The position numbers and the translations under genes are program-made. From positions 124,001 to 188,000 of the forward strand of contig NZ_JAJSBI010000002.1 in the NCBI RefSeq assembly GCF_021261325.1: a stretch of 64,000 nt of DNA, given 5' to 3'. This DNA is from Streptomyces guryensis. Its GTDB lineage: Bacteria > Actinomycetota > Actinomycetes > Streptomycetales > Streptomycetaceae. The notes beneath the pieces are model-generated. The model was not told the DNA's origin. It saw nothing but the letters and a program-made list of their open reading frames with translations, and made no database searches. This document shows positions 9,123 through 17,181 of this stretch, one piece after another; position 1 is the stretch's first letter; every line of letters begins with the position of its first letter.

Positions 9123-9527
9123 ATGACCGACAAACCCGATCCGCTGGCGCCGATCCACGCCGCCTACGCGGCCTTCGCGGCACGTGACGTGGGCGCGCTC
9201 CTGGACGCCTTCGACCCCGGCATCGAGTGGGTGCACCCCGAGGGCATGCACAAGTACGGCCTCGGTGGCACCAAGCACGGACACGCCGGCGTCAAGGAGT
9301 TCCTGGCGCACGTGCCCACCGTCCTCGGCGGAATGCGGCTGCACCCCGTGGAGTTCGTCCGCGAGGGAGAACGTGTGGTCGTCTTCGGCCACCGGGACAT
9401 CACCTCGCTGAGCGGCCACACGGAGACACAGCCCTTCGTGCACTCCTGGGTGCTGCGCGAGGGCCGGGCGGTGCGCATGGAGGACATCTTCGACACCGTC
9501 GCCTTCCACCGTGTGATCGAGAGCTGA
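9123..9527 (+). CDS. SnoaL/NTF2-like protein (TerC-like dehydratase candidate)
   Basis: A 134-residue cone-shaped NTF2-like protein. Its opening helix (PIHAAYAAFAARDVGALLDAF), DPGIEWVHPEG and the terminal beta strands (THSWVLREGRAVRMEDIFDT region) fit the ketosteroid-isomerase/SnoaL fold. Buried acidic and histidine residues (Asp, His near residues 38-45 and 97-100) could act in acid-base catalysis. It lies 15 bp after the SDR and 9 bp before the prephenate dehydratase. By analogy to TerC of terfestatin biosynthesis it may dehydrate the intermediate made by the SDR, which is an inference from gene context. Confidence 0.7.
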   Translation: MTDKPDPLAPIHAAYAAFAARDVGALLDAFDPGIEWVHPEGMHKYGLGGTKHGHAGVKEFLAHVPTVLGGMRLHPVEFVREGERVVVFGHRDITSLSGHTETQPFVHSWVLREGRAVRMEDIFDTVAFHRVIES

Positions 9528-9536
9528 CGGGCGACG

Positions 9537-10388
9537 ATGACGTACGCCTGTCTCGGCCCGGAGGGAACCTTCACCCAGACCGCGCTGCGCCGGCTGCTGT
9601 CGGCGGTCCCTCCGGGCCGCGCACCGGCGCACCGCCCCTTCCCGAGCGTGCCGGCCGCCCTGGAGGCGGCCCGCCGGGGCGACTGCGACGCGGCGGTGGT
9701 GCCGCTGGAGAACTCGGTACGCGGGGTCGTCCCCGCCACCATGGACCAGCTGGCCTCGGCGGAGATGCACATCAACGCGGAGGTCGAGGTGCCGGTGTCG
9801 TTCGCGCTCATGGCCCCCGAGGGCGTCGCGCTGGAGGAGGTGACCGCCGTGCACAGCCATCCGCACGCGCTCGGCCAGTGCGAGGACTGGCTGCGCACCC
9901 GGCTGCCCGGGGCCGGTACGAGGACGGCCGCCTCCACCGCGGCGGCCGCCCGGCAGGTCGCCGAGACGGCCGCGCCCGGCCACGCGGCGATCGCGGCACC
10001 GGCGGCCGCCGACCTGTACGGGCTGAGGATCCTCGCCGGCGGCCTCGGCCGGGAGGAGGGCGCCGTGACCCGCTTCGTGGCCGTGGCCCCCCGCTGGTCC
10101 CACCCCGCCCGCACGGCCCGCGAACGCACCTCCCTGCTGGTCTTTCTCGGCCCCGGCGGCCCGGCCCTCGTGCCCGACGTCCTCAACGCCTTCCGCACCC
10201 TCGGCATCGCCCTGTCCTGGATCCAGTCCTGGCCGACGGGCCGCGCCCTCGGCAGCTACCACCTCTTCCTCGACGTGGACGCCCACATCGACACCGGCCC
10301 GCTCCGTCTGGCCATGGCGGCGGTCGGGTCCCTCGGCCTGGAGGTGCGCTTCCTGGGCAGCTACCCCCGCTGGACGGCAACCGGCTGA
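9537..10388 (+). CDS. Prephenate dehydratase, pathway-dedicated copy
   Basis: A 283-residue prephenate dehydratase, which converts prephenate to phenylpyruvate. The catalytic domain begins with YACLGPEGTFTQTAL and ends with the invariant TRF motif (VTRFVAV, near residue 178). A C-terminal ACT-like domain follows. The two Phe-binding signatures of feedback-inhibited enzymes (GALV and ESRP) are degenerate: the ESRP position reads QSWP and the GALV segment GGPALVP. That suggests relaxed feedback inhibition, suited to supplying a secondary pathway. It is the last gene of the operon, nine bases after the NTF2-like gene. Confidence 0.9.
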   Translation: MTYACLGPEGTFTQTALRRLLSAVPPGRAPAHRPFPSVPAALEAARRGDCDAAVVPLENSVRGVVPATMDQLASAEMHINAEVEVPVSFALMAPEGVALEEVTAVHSHPHALGQCEDWLRTRLPGAGTRTAASTAAAARQVAETAAPGHAAIAAPAAADLYGLRILAGGLGREEGAVTRFVAVAPRWSHPARTARERTSLLVFLGPGGPALVPDVLNAFRTLGIALSWIQSWPTGRALGSYHLFLDVDAHIDTGPLRLAMAAVGSLGLEVRFLGSYPRWTATG

Positions 10389-10419
10389 CACGACCGCCCC
10401 GGCCCGTACGGCGGCGCGG

Positions 10420-11346
10420 TCAGTCGGTCGTCACCCGGCGCAACTCGTCGGCCGCCTCCCGCACCGCGGGGAGCAGGGCCGCCACCGGCGGGCTGGTCAG
10501 CGTGCCCGTGCGGACGACGAGGGTGATACGGCGGATGGGGCGGATGCCCTTCAGCGGGATCCGGGTGACAGGGTGGCCCGGGCGGTCCGGCACCAGGTCG
10601 GGGACGAGGGCGACGCCCCAGCCCAGGGAGACCAGGCCGAACACCGCCTGCATGTCCCCGATGTCGGAGACGATGTCGGGTGCGAAACCGGCGCCGGCGC
10701 ACACGTGCAGCGCCAGCTGGCCGAGCCCGGACGTCCGGTCCAGGAGCCAGGGCTCCTCCGCGAACTCGGCGAGAGCCCGGGGCTCCTCGGCCCGGGCCAG
10801 CGGGTGACCGGGCGCGACGGCGAGGCGGATGCGGTCGCTGATCACCTCCTCCTCGTACAGCCCGGGCACCCGCGGCTCGGGCACGTGCGAGTAGCCCGAG
10901 GCCAGGACGGCGTCGAGACGCCCCAGGCGGACCGTCTGCCGGCCCTCGTCGGGATGCACACCGTGCAGGGTGATACGCAGCTCCGGATGGCTTTTCCGTA
11001 ACCGGTTCAGCGCCGGTACCAGCAGAGCGGGGCCCTCGTGCAGCGGTACGCCCACCCGCAGCTCGCCGGTGACCCTGCCGTCCCGTGCCATCAACTGCGC
11101 TTCCGCTTCCTCCAGTTGGGCGAGGACCCGCTCCGTGTGGGTCACCAGCATCCGCCCGGCGGGGGTGAGTTCGGCCCGCTTGCTGCCACGGTCGAGAAGC
11201 GCGGTACCGGTCTCCGACTCCAGCGCGGACAACTGCTGGGACACCGCGGAACGCGTGTAGTTGAGCGCCTGCGCGGCCGCGGCGATCGAGCCCCGCGCCC
11301 CCACCTCACGCAGCAGCACCAGTTTCCGTACATCCAGCACCGTCAT
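10420..11346 (-). CDS. LysR-family transcriptional regulator
   Basis: A 308-residue LysR-type regulator. The winged-helix domain occupies residues 1-62 (GSIAAAAQALNYTRSAVSQQLSALE is the recognition region), followed by the linker helix and a two-lobed effector-binding domain (GELRVGVPL onwards). It is divergent from the azoreductase-like gene, and a T-N11-A box lies between them, which is the usual autoregulatory arrangement. It also lies 31 bp from the end of the terphenyl-like operon in tail-to-tail orientation, so it could regulate either neighbour. Confidence 0.9.
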   Translation of the reverse strand: MTVLDVRKLVLLREVGARGSIAAAAQALNYTRSAVSQQLSALESETGTALLDRGSKRAELTPAGRMLVTHTERVLAQLEEAEAQLMARDGRVTGELRVGVPLHEGPALLVPALNRLRKSHPELRITLHGVHPDEGRQTVRLGRLDAVLASGYSHVPEPRVPGLYEEEVISDRIRLAVAPGHPLARAEEPRALAEFAEEPWLLDRTSGLGQLALHVCAGAGFAPDIVSDIGDMQAVFGLVSLGWGVALVPDLVPDRPGHPVTRIPLKGIRPIRRITLVVRTGTLTSPPVAALLPAVREAADELRRVTTD

Positions 11347-11357
11347 CCTCGCTAACG

Positions 11358-11372
11358 CTTCCGGTTACGAAG
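11358..11372. promoter_or_regulatory. LysR-type T-N11-A operator
   Basis: CTTC (11358-11361) and GAAG (11369-11372) flank seven bases, giving a perfect T-N11-A dyad as bound by LysR regulators. It sits 12 bp upstream of the lysR start and about 107 bp upstream of the divergent azoreductase-like gene. Confidence 0.6.
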
Positions 11373-11478
11373 TATCACGCCAGATTACGGGACAACGCTC
11401 CGACCGGAGATTTCAATGGAGATCAACCCCGCTTCATCCACCTCGCCCGACGCGGGCACCAGACAAGGGAACTCCGCC

Positions 11479-12150
11479 ATGCCCACCCTGCTCCACCTCG
11501 ACTCCAGCCCCCGCCAGGGCTCGGTCTCCCGCCAGATCTCGGGCGAGTTCGCGGAGACCTGGCGCAAGACCAACTCCGGCGGCGAGTACGTCTACCGCGA
11601 CCTCGCCGCCGACCCCGTACCGCACGTCGACCACGCGCAGATCGAGGTCATGCACCGCCTGGAGACGGAGGGCGTGCGCGACCTCGCCGTGGCCCGCGAG
11701 TTCGCGAAGACCCCCGAGGAGAAGGCGAGCTGGGCGGTGACCTGGCCGCTGATCGAGGAGCTCCTCGCGGCCGACACGATTCTGCTCGGCGTACCGATGT
11801 ACAACTTCTCGGTGCCGTCCACGTTCAAGGCGTGGTTCGACCGCGTCCTGATCGCACCGCTGATCGCCGACCCGGCCACCGGCCAGGGCCCGCTGACCGG
11901 CAAGAAGGTCGTGGTGGCCTCCGCGCGCGGCGGCGCCTACGGCCCCGGCACCCCCCGGCACGACTTCGACCACCAAGAGCCCTACCTGAAGGCGGCCCTC
12001 TCCATGGTCGGTCTCGCCGGCGACCTCACCTTCCTGCACGCGGAGCTCACCAAGTCGGCGCACGTGCCGCGGCTCGCCCAGTTCAAGGAGCTGGCGGCCA
12101 CCTCGTACCAGACCGCGATCGACGGCGCCCGCACCCACGGTGGCGCCTGA
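11479..12150 (+). CDS. FMN-dependent NADH-azoreductase-like flavodoxin-fold oxidoreductase
   Basis: A 223-residue member of the AzoR/flavodoxin_2 family, reducing quinones or azo compounds with NAD(P)H. The FMN phosphate loop is LHLDSSPRQGSVSRQ (residues 5-19), MYNFSVPSTFKAWFDRVL is the conserved flavin isoalloxazine segment, and ASARGG the second loop. The ATG at 11479 is used because the FMN loop follows at once; another ATG lies in frame at 11416. It is divergent from the LysR gene with a shared operator-like site. As a quinone reductase it could protect against the quinones of the neighbouring pathway, which is speculative. Confidence 0.85.
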   Translation: MPTLLHLDSSPRQGSVSRQISGEFAETWRKTNSGGEYVYRDLAADPVPHVDHAQIEVMHRLETEGVRDLAVAREFAKTPEEKASWAVTWPLIEELLAADTILLGVPMYNFSVPSTFKAWFDRVLIAPLIADPATGQGPLTGKKVVVASARGGAYGPGTPRHDFDHQEPYLKAALSMVGLAGDLTFLHAELTKSAHVPRLAQFKELAATSYQTAIDGARTHGGA

Positions 12151-12171
12151 CCGCCCGCCACAACCGGGACC

Positions 12172-13140
12172 TCACCGCAGCGGGAGGTTCCGGCCGAAGA
12201 CGTTTTCCGGGGCGTACCGGGCCTTGAGCGCACGCAGCCTGGTCAGGGCCGGCTCGGGAAACGCCTCGATGAGGACGTCGGGGGAGCAGCGGCTGTCGAA
12301 GTTCAGGTACCTGCCGTTCACCTCAGGAGCGAGTCTCGCCCAGTGGGCGTCGAGGGACCGCTCCAGCTCCGGCACGGTCGCGGACAGGAGCTGGAAGTTC
12401 TGGGTGCGGTGGACGCAGGCGGTGGCCGCGGGATCGACGTCGTTGACCACGCCGCCCACCGAACGGAACTGCTCCATCAGTACCTGCCCCGACCCCAGCG
12501 CGTCCGCGACGCGGCGCGCGGTGTGCGCGGAGACGCCGTCCAGCAGCCCGGAGCGGGTGGCGCCCAGCCCCTGGCCCTGGTGCGGGGCACCGCCGGCCGG
12601 CACCAGCGCCGGATACGGGGCGAGTACCGCCTCCCGCGGCAACAGCGGACCCAGCCCCAGCAGGGGCGTCAGCGCCCGCTGGGCGGCGTCCGGCCGGTCG
12701 CAGGCGTACACGGCGGAGACATGGGCGACGGCCGGGCGGTCCGGCCCCGCCGGCATCAGGGTGAGGAAGCCGGTGAGTTCGCGGGGCGCCGCCCGCAGCA
12801 CGGCTCCCCACTCCTCGACGGGCGGCGCCGCGTCCCGCGCGTCGATGACGAGGTCGGCGAAGACGACGTCGCCGGTCTCGGACGCCTCCAGTTCCAGCGC
12901 CGTGACGATGCCGAAGTTGCCGCCCGCGCCCCGCACCGCCCAGAACAGGGCGGGACTGCTTTCCGTGCCCGCCCGGACGAACGTCCCGTCGGCCAGGACG
13001 AGTTCGACGGCCGTCACATGGCCGGTCGTCAGCCCGTTCCGCGGCGTGAACCACCCGGTCCCGCCCGCCGTGACCACCCCGCCCACCCCGACGTCGCCGT
13101 GCGTCGGGCGTGCCCACCGTGCATCCGCACTGAGGGAGTC
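12172..13140 (-). pseudogene. 5'-truncated BBE-type FAD-linked oxidase
   Basis: The minus-strand frame matches the C-terminal two-thirds of berberine-bridge-type oxidases: THGDVGVGGVVTAGGTGW, then FWAVRGAGGNFGIVTALEL (FAD-binding), and the end motif YLNFDSRC...LKARYAPENVFGRN. Family members have about 450-480 residues. Here only about 320 codons remain and the N-terminal FAD-attachment part (His/Cys region) is absent. The homologous frame continues past the first possible GTG (13086) to about 13140, but with no start codon, before the promoter region of the lipoprotein gene. It is most likely a decayed gene. An alternative is expression of a non-functional fragment from the GTG at 13086. Confidence 0.75.
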
Positions 13141-13241
13141 TCCGGGCGGAGCGGGGTGTCCGGCCGGCCTGTGACGCGGCTGTGACCGGAGGTGTGGCTT
13201 CCGTCACGGCCCCGGCCCCACGGTCCTGATGGGGTGACCGG

Positions 13242-14159
13242 ATGCGCAGACCCGCCCGCCTCCTCCCGGCCCTCGCCGCCGTCCTGCTGCTGTCGGCCTG
13301 CGGCTCGCAACGCGCCGCCGGCCCCGGCACCGCCTCCCCGGCACCCCGCACGCAGGTCAGCGGACCAGCCGTGGACGGCGTGCGGATCACCGCCGTGACC
13401 ATCCCCTCCGCCTCTGCGACCCCCACCCCCTCCGACGGCCTCGTCCACGCGGACCGGATCCCCGGCGACTCCGGCGTCTCGGCCGCCTACGAGGTCACCA
13501 ACGACAGCACCCAGGCACTGACGTACACCGTGCTGTTCGACTTCACGACGAGCAGAGGCGAGGTCATGAGCAACCGGCGCGAGACCGTGCGCGCGGTCGG
13601 GCCCGGCCGGACCGTGCGCGGCACCGTCGGCCTGGGTGTGATCGCTCCGGGCGCCTCCACGGTGACGACGGTGAAGATCGGCGAGGTCACCGAGGTCCCC
13701 GCGGACGAGGCGCCGCCCGAGGCGGGTGTCTGCCCCTCCTCCGGAATCCGCGTCACGGCTGACGACGGTGACGCCGCCATGGGGCTGCGCGTCGTCGGCC
13801 TGCGCCTGGAGAACTGCGGCAAGCAGGACTACACCCTCGACGGCTACCCGCAGCTGAGCCTCCTGGCCGAGGACCACGAGCCGGTCGAGGGCGTGAAGAT
13901 CCTGAAGGGCGGCGCCGCCATCGCCACCGGAACCGGTTACGACGACCCGCCCAGCGCCCTCACCCTGGCACCCGGCGAAACCGCTGTCTCCGGTCTGGCC
14001 TGGCGCAACACCACCGACGCCGGCACCGACGCCGTGAACATCCCCTACGTCCGGGTGCGCGCGAAGTCCGGCGCCGCACCGGTCATGCTCACCCCCCACC
14101 TCGACCTCGGCACCACCGGAAAGCTGGGCGTCGGCGCGTGGAAACGAGCGCAACCGTAG
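13242..14159 (+). CDS. DUF4232 secreted lipoprotein
   Basis: A 305-residue lipoprotein. The signal peptide MRRPARLLPALAAVLLL ends in the lipobox LSAC with the lipidated cysteine at residue 20, followed by a Pro/Ser/Thr-rich linker. The first folded part resembles an immunoglobulin-like FxxxR domain (AAYEVTNDSTQALTYTVLF). The C-terminal part is a DUF4232 domain (GLRVVGLRLENCGKQDYTLDGYPQLSLL, with two conserved cysteines CPSS and ENC). Its function is unknown; it should sit on the outer face of the membrane. It is the last intact gene before the disrupted hen1 locus. Confidence 0.85.
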   Translation: MRRPARLLPALAAVLLLSACGSQRAAGPGTASPAPRTQVSGPAVDGVRITAVTIPSASATPTPSDGLVHADRIPGDSGVSAAYEVTNDSTQALTYTVLFDFTTSRGEVMSNRRETVRAVGPGRTVRGTVGLGVIAPGASTVTTVKIGEVTEVPADEAPPEAGVCPSSGIRVTADDGDAAMGLRVVGLRLENCGKQDYTLDGYPQLSLLAEDHEPVEGVKILKGGAAIATGTGYDDPPSALTLAPGETAVSGLAWRNTTDAGTDAVNIPYVRVRAKSGAAPVMLTPHLDLGTTGKLGVGAWKRAQP

Positions 14160-14267
14160 CGCGGCGAAATTCCGCGTGAGCCCGCGCCGATCTCGGTACG
14201 TTGGAAGGGCGCGAGAGTGCACGACCAGCGCTTTCTCTCCTACCGAACCCTTTCGAGGCAACCCACC

Positions 14268-14387
14268 GTGTTCCTGGCCATCACCACCACCGGCACCCCC
14301 GAACGCCCCGCCACCGACCTCGGCTTCCTGCTGCACAAGCACCCCGAGAAGGCCCAGGTGTTCTCCATCTCCTACGGCACTCCGTAG
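14268..14387 (+). pseudogene. hen1: hen1 fragment (N-terminal 39 codons)
   Basis: From a GTG at 14268 the frame reads FLAITTTGTPERPATDLGF and LLHKHPEKAQVFSISYGT, the characteristic beginning of bacterial Hen1, the 3'-terminal RNA ribose 2'-O-methyltransferase of the Pnkp/Hen1 RNA-repair system. After 39 codons it meets a TAG, and the low-GC integrase begins 35 bases later. A normal Hen1 has about 480 residues, so the gene is destroyed. The junction within the SYGT codons (about 14370-14385) is the likely attachment-site crossover region (attL). Confidence 0.85.
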
Positions 14388-14421
14388 ATACGTAGGTTGA
14401 AACTGCCCTACGCTCTGTCTC

Positions 14422-16134
14422 ATGGCAGAGACACAGAGGGCGCTACTCGCCGCGCGGATCAGCGTCGACACGGACGAATCGACGTCCATCCCAAGGCAGT
14501 TGGAACACCTTCACAGGTGGGCTCAGGGGCTCGGACATGACGTAGCGGGGGTAGTTGAGGACCGTTCCGTGTCCGGCTCTGTAGACCTCCCTGAGCGCCC
14601 CTCTATGGGGCCATGGCTCACCGAGGAAGGGCGGGAGAAGTGGGACGTACTGGCAGTCACCACACAGGACCGTCTGAGCCGAGACGATCTCCACTTCATG
14701 GCGTTCGTGAAGAACGTTCTGGACTGGGGGAAGACTCTCGTTGTCCTGGATGACCCCTCGTTCGATATCTCCACCGAGACGGGACGGCTCATTGCCTACG
14801 CCAAAGCGACTCAGGCAGCAGCAGAGCTGAGGAAGATCAGACAGCGTGTCTCTGATGCACGGGACTACCTACGCCGGAACGGTCTGTTCGCTGGTGGGCA
14901 CACACCGTTCGGCTATCTCTATGAGAACTCACCGGACGGGAAACATTACGTCCTGGTGCCGGAAGCCAAGTACGCCAAGATCTTGAAGGAGATCTCAGAG
15001 CGGGTGCGTACGGGAGTCTCCACCAACCAGATTGCACGAGAGCTGAACGCATCCGGCCTTCTGACATGGCGTGACTATCTCAGGGAGCTGCGAGGCAAGG
15101 ATGCCAAGCGCAGGCACGGAACGGCTCTCACAAAGCCCAAGGGAACCAACTGGAGTCCCAACGTCGTCCGCAACATCCTCAAGAACCCTTCCTGCGCTGG
15201 ATTCCTCGCATACAAGGGTGAGCCGTTCGAGGACGATCAGGGGAACTTGGTCATGGCTACGGAGTACCCGATTCTCACCCATGCGGAATGGCAAGCCACT
15301 GTCACAGCCATTGAGTCCCGTGGGCAGTCCAACATCCGGCGCACCAACGAAACCTCTCTCCTGACTGGTGTTGCCCGCTGTGGCAACTGCGGTGAGAGGA
15401 TCTTCTGTCACCGGCTGAAGAAGACTCTGGCAACAGGAGAGGTCAAGGTCTATAGGCACTACTCCTGTATGGCGCGCTCCAAGGGAATGCCCTGTAGCAA
15501 CCCGGCACGGATTCCAGAGGACTTGCTCAATGAGATCTTTGAGAATGCTCTCCTGAGCCGACTTGGTGAGCTTCCGGAAGTGGTGAAGGTGACAGAGCCG
15601 GGGGAAGACCACACAGCGGAGCTTAACCAGGTCACAGCACGTCTGCTGCGCCTGGAGAAGGACTACGAGAACGGCCGGTACGACGAGCCTGAGAAGGAAG
15701 AGTCCTACTGGCGGATGCACGGGAATCTCACCAAGAAACAGAAGGATCTCAAGGCAAAGCCTGTACGCGCTGCGGTCACTCGCTACGTCCCGACAGGTCT
15801 GAAGTGGGCTCAGAAGTGGGGAGGGATGAACACTGATGCTCGCAGGGACTACCTGACGAACAGGGACGTTCAGGTTTACGTCTGGAAGCAGGCCATTCCT
15901 AAACTCGCGCATGGCGCTGTGATCTCACTGGGAGATCTCAAGCAGCTTGCCACGGCGGCAAGTCTGGAATCCGATGTGCTTGTGGGATGGCAGTTGAGCG
16001 GCTGGAACGTACCGGACCACTGGACCAATCCAGAACTGAGGGATTTCCCGAGCCGGTTGGCGGATACGTCGGTTGTTCCGGAAGTCATTGACCAGCTACA
16101 CAAGAAGCTCTTGAGCGTCCCTGAGAGCGTCTGA
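14422..16134 (+). CDS. Large serine recombinase (phage-type integrase)
   Basis: A 570-residue large serine integrase. The N-terminal resolvase domain has the catalytic serine in AARIS (Ser14) and the arginine motif DRLSRDD. The recombinase domain contains RDYLRRNGLFAGGHTPFGY and NVVRNILKNPSCAGFLAY. A zinc ribbon lies around residues 320-357 (CGNC, FCH, SCMARSKGMPC), followed by a coiled-coil stretch. GC content is visibly lower than in all neighbours, as expected for phage or ICE DNA. It stands immediately beside the hen1 junction, as integrases stand beside attL, but no other phage gene follows. It could still be active on an attachment site in hen1. Confidence 0.95.
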   Translation: MAETQRALLAARISVDTDESTSIPRQLEHLHRWAQGLGHDVAGVVEDRSVSGSVDLPERPSMGPWLTEEGREKWDVLAVTTQDRLSRDDLHFMAFVKNVLDWGKTLVVLDDPSFDISTETGRLIAYAKATQAAAELRKIRQRVSDARDYLRRNGLFAGGHTPFGYLYENSPDGKHYVLVPEAKYAKILKEISERVRTGVSTNQIARELNASGLLTWRDYLRELRGKDAKRRHGTALTKPKGTNWSPNVVRNILKNPSCAGFLAYKGEPFEDDQGNLVMATEYPILTHAEWQATVTAIESRGQSNIRRTNETSLLTGVARCGNCGERIFCHRLKKTLATGEVKVYRHYSCMARSKGMPCSNPARIPEDLLNEIFENALLSRLGELPEVVKVTEPGEDHTAELNQVTARLLRLEKDYENGRYDEPEKEESYWRMHGNLTKKQKDLKAKPVRAAVTRYVPTGLKWAQKWGGMNTDARRDYLTNRDVQVYVWKQAIPKLAHGAVISLGDLKQLATAASLESDVLVGWQLSGWNVPDHWTNPELRDFPSRLADTSVVPEVIDQLHKKLLSVPESV

Positions 16135-16143
16135 GAATACGAG

Positions 16144-16192
16144 AAAGCCCCTGGATGCCTTCCCGAGTCGGGAGGGCGTCACAGGGGCTTTT
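16144..16192 (+). terminator. Rho-independent terminator after the integrase
   Basis: Outer arms AAAGCCCCTG (16144-16153) and CAGGGGCTTT (16182-16191) enclose an inner GC hairpin (GCCTTCCCGA with TCGGGAGGGC) and are followed by TTCTG. It is 9 bases after the integrase stop. Confidence 0.85.
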
Positions 16193-16260
16193 CTGTGTCT
16201 ACCAGAGCCCCCTTCCGGATACTGCTTGGACCATTGACTAGCCTTACTCGCGAAAGACTA

Positions 16261-16965
16261 GGGCCGTGGTCGCTGAAGGCCTCCGGTCTTCTGCGGTCGC
16301 AGTACGCGGCCGTCGGCGCCGTGTCCCGCGGCGTCGAGGTGGCCGACCTGCTGGCGCGCCAGCGCGAACGGGCCTCGAACGCGGCCGCCTTCACGCAGGC
16401 GTACCGCCGCTACTGCTGGACGACGGACGGCCTGGAGGGCGTACGGCTCGCCCCCTTCCAGATCCTGGCCGTCCAGGGCCGCAGCCTCGCCGGGCTGCCG
16501 CACGACGAGCAGCTCGCCCTGCTCGACCGGCTCGTGGAGCACGACGGCAGCGGCCTGCTGCAGACCACCCGACGGCTCTACGTCGACACCGGTGACCCGG
16601 AGTCGGTGCGGGCCGGCGTCGACTGGTGGCTGGAGATGACCGGTCGCGGCGGCGAGGGCATGGTCGTCAAGCCGCTGGGCGCGCTGGTGCGCAGCGGGGA
16701 GGGACGGCTCGTGCAGCCCGGCATCAAGTGCCGGGGCCGCGAGTACCTGCGGATCATCTACGGTCCGGAGTACACGCGCCCCGACAACCTCGTCCGGCTG
16801 CGCGGCCGGTTCCTGAACCACAAGCGGTCGCTGGCGATCCGTGAGTACGCCCTGGGTCTGGAGGCCCTGGACCGGCTGGCGGAGGGCGAGCCGCTGTGGC
16901 GGGTGCACGAGGCCGTGTTCGGGGTGCTGGCACTGGAGTCGGAGCCGGTGGACCCACGGCTTTGA
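16261..16965 (+). pseudogene. pnkp: pnkp fragment (C-terminal ligase-like domain)
   Basis: The frame from about 16261 (PWSLKASGLLRSQYAAVGAV) to the stop matches the C-terminal adenylyltransferase/ligase-like domain of bacterial polynucleotide kinase-phosphatase (Pnkp). Recognisable parts are AYRRYCWTTDGLEGVRLAPFQILA, GGEGMVVKP, VQPGIKCRGREYLRIIYGP, the KRSLAIREYALGLEAL segment and the end FGVLALESEPVDPRL. About 235 of some 850 residues remain. The kinase, phosphatase and first part of the ligase domain, together with the rest of hen1, are missing between the integrase and this point. The open frame extends up to 16195 over unrelated sequence. Confidence 0.85.
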
Positions 16966-17005
16966 GCCAATCGTGAGCCGTGTTCACACAAGCACCATGG
17001 AAACC

Positions 17006-17035
17006 TTGTGTCACACACATGGCCCCGCCTAACTT
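17006..17035 (+). promoter_or_regulatory. Possible promoter of the RiPP-like cassette
   Basis: TTGTGT (17006-17011) and TAACTT (17030-17035) are 18 bp apart, about 45 bp upstream of the small peptide start at 17081. The -35 region overlaps a small dyad TGTG-TCA-CACA. Confidence 0.4.
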
Positions 17036-17080
17036 GAACAGCCGTACGAATCAGGGGAGTTCGAGGAGGGCGGGGCACCG

Positions 17081-17164
17081 GTGGAGATCAAGAAGGTAGT
17101 GGTCCGGGAGGAAGAGAAAACCAACCGGCAGCCGCGCATCGTGGAGAAACGGCCGACGCCCTGA
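17081..17164 (+). CDS. 27-residue peptide, candidate RiPP precursor
   Basis: A GTG at 17081 with a GAGGAGGG ribosome-binding site (17063-17070) opens 27 codons. The peptide begins MEIKKVVVREEEKTNRQ and ends RIVEKRPTP. It is highly charged, with a Val cluster and a Thr/Pro-rich tail, and has no Cys, Ser or Gly. It lies 17 bases before a radical SAM protein of the RiPP-maturation class and is probably co-transcribed with it. In such cassettes the small upstream gene normally encodes the substrate. I know no peptide of this kind; coding status rests on position and ribosome-binding site only. Confidence 0.5.
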   Translation: MEIKKVVVREEEKTNRQPRIVEKRPTP

Positions 17165-17181
17165 CCGGCCGGCGGGGCGGC

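Noticed and set aside
16195..16260. Upstream part of the open frame joined to the pnkp fragment
   Set aside because: These codons do not resemble Pnkp and directly follow the integrase terminator; they are junction DNA, not a native N-terminus.
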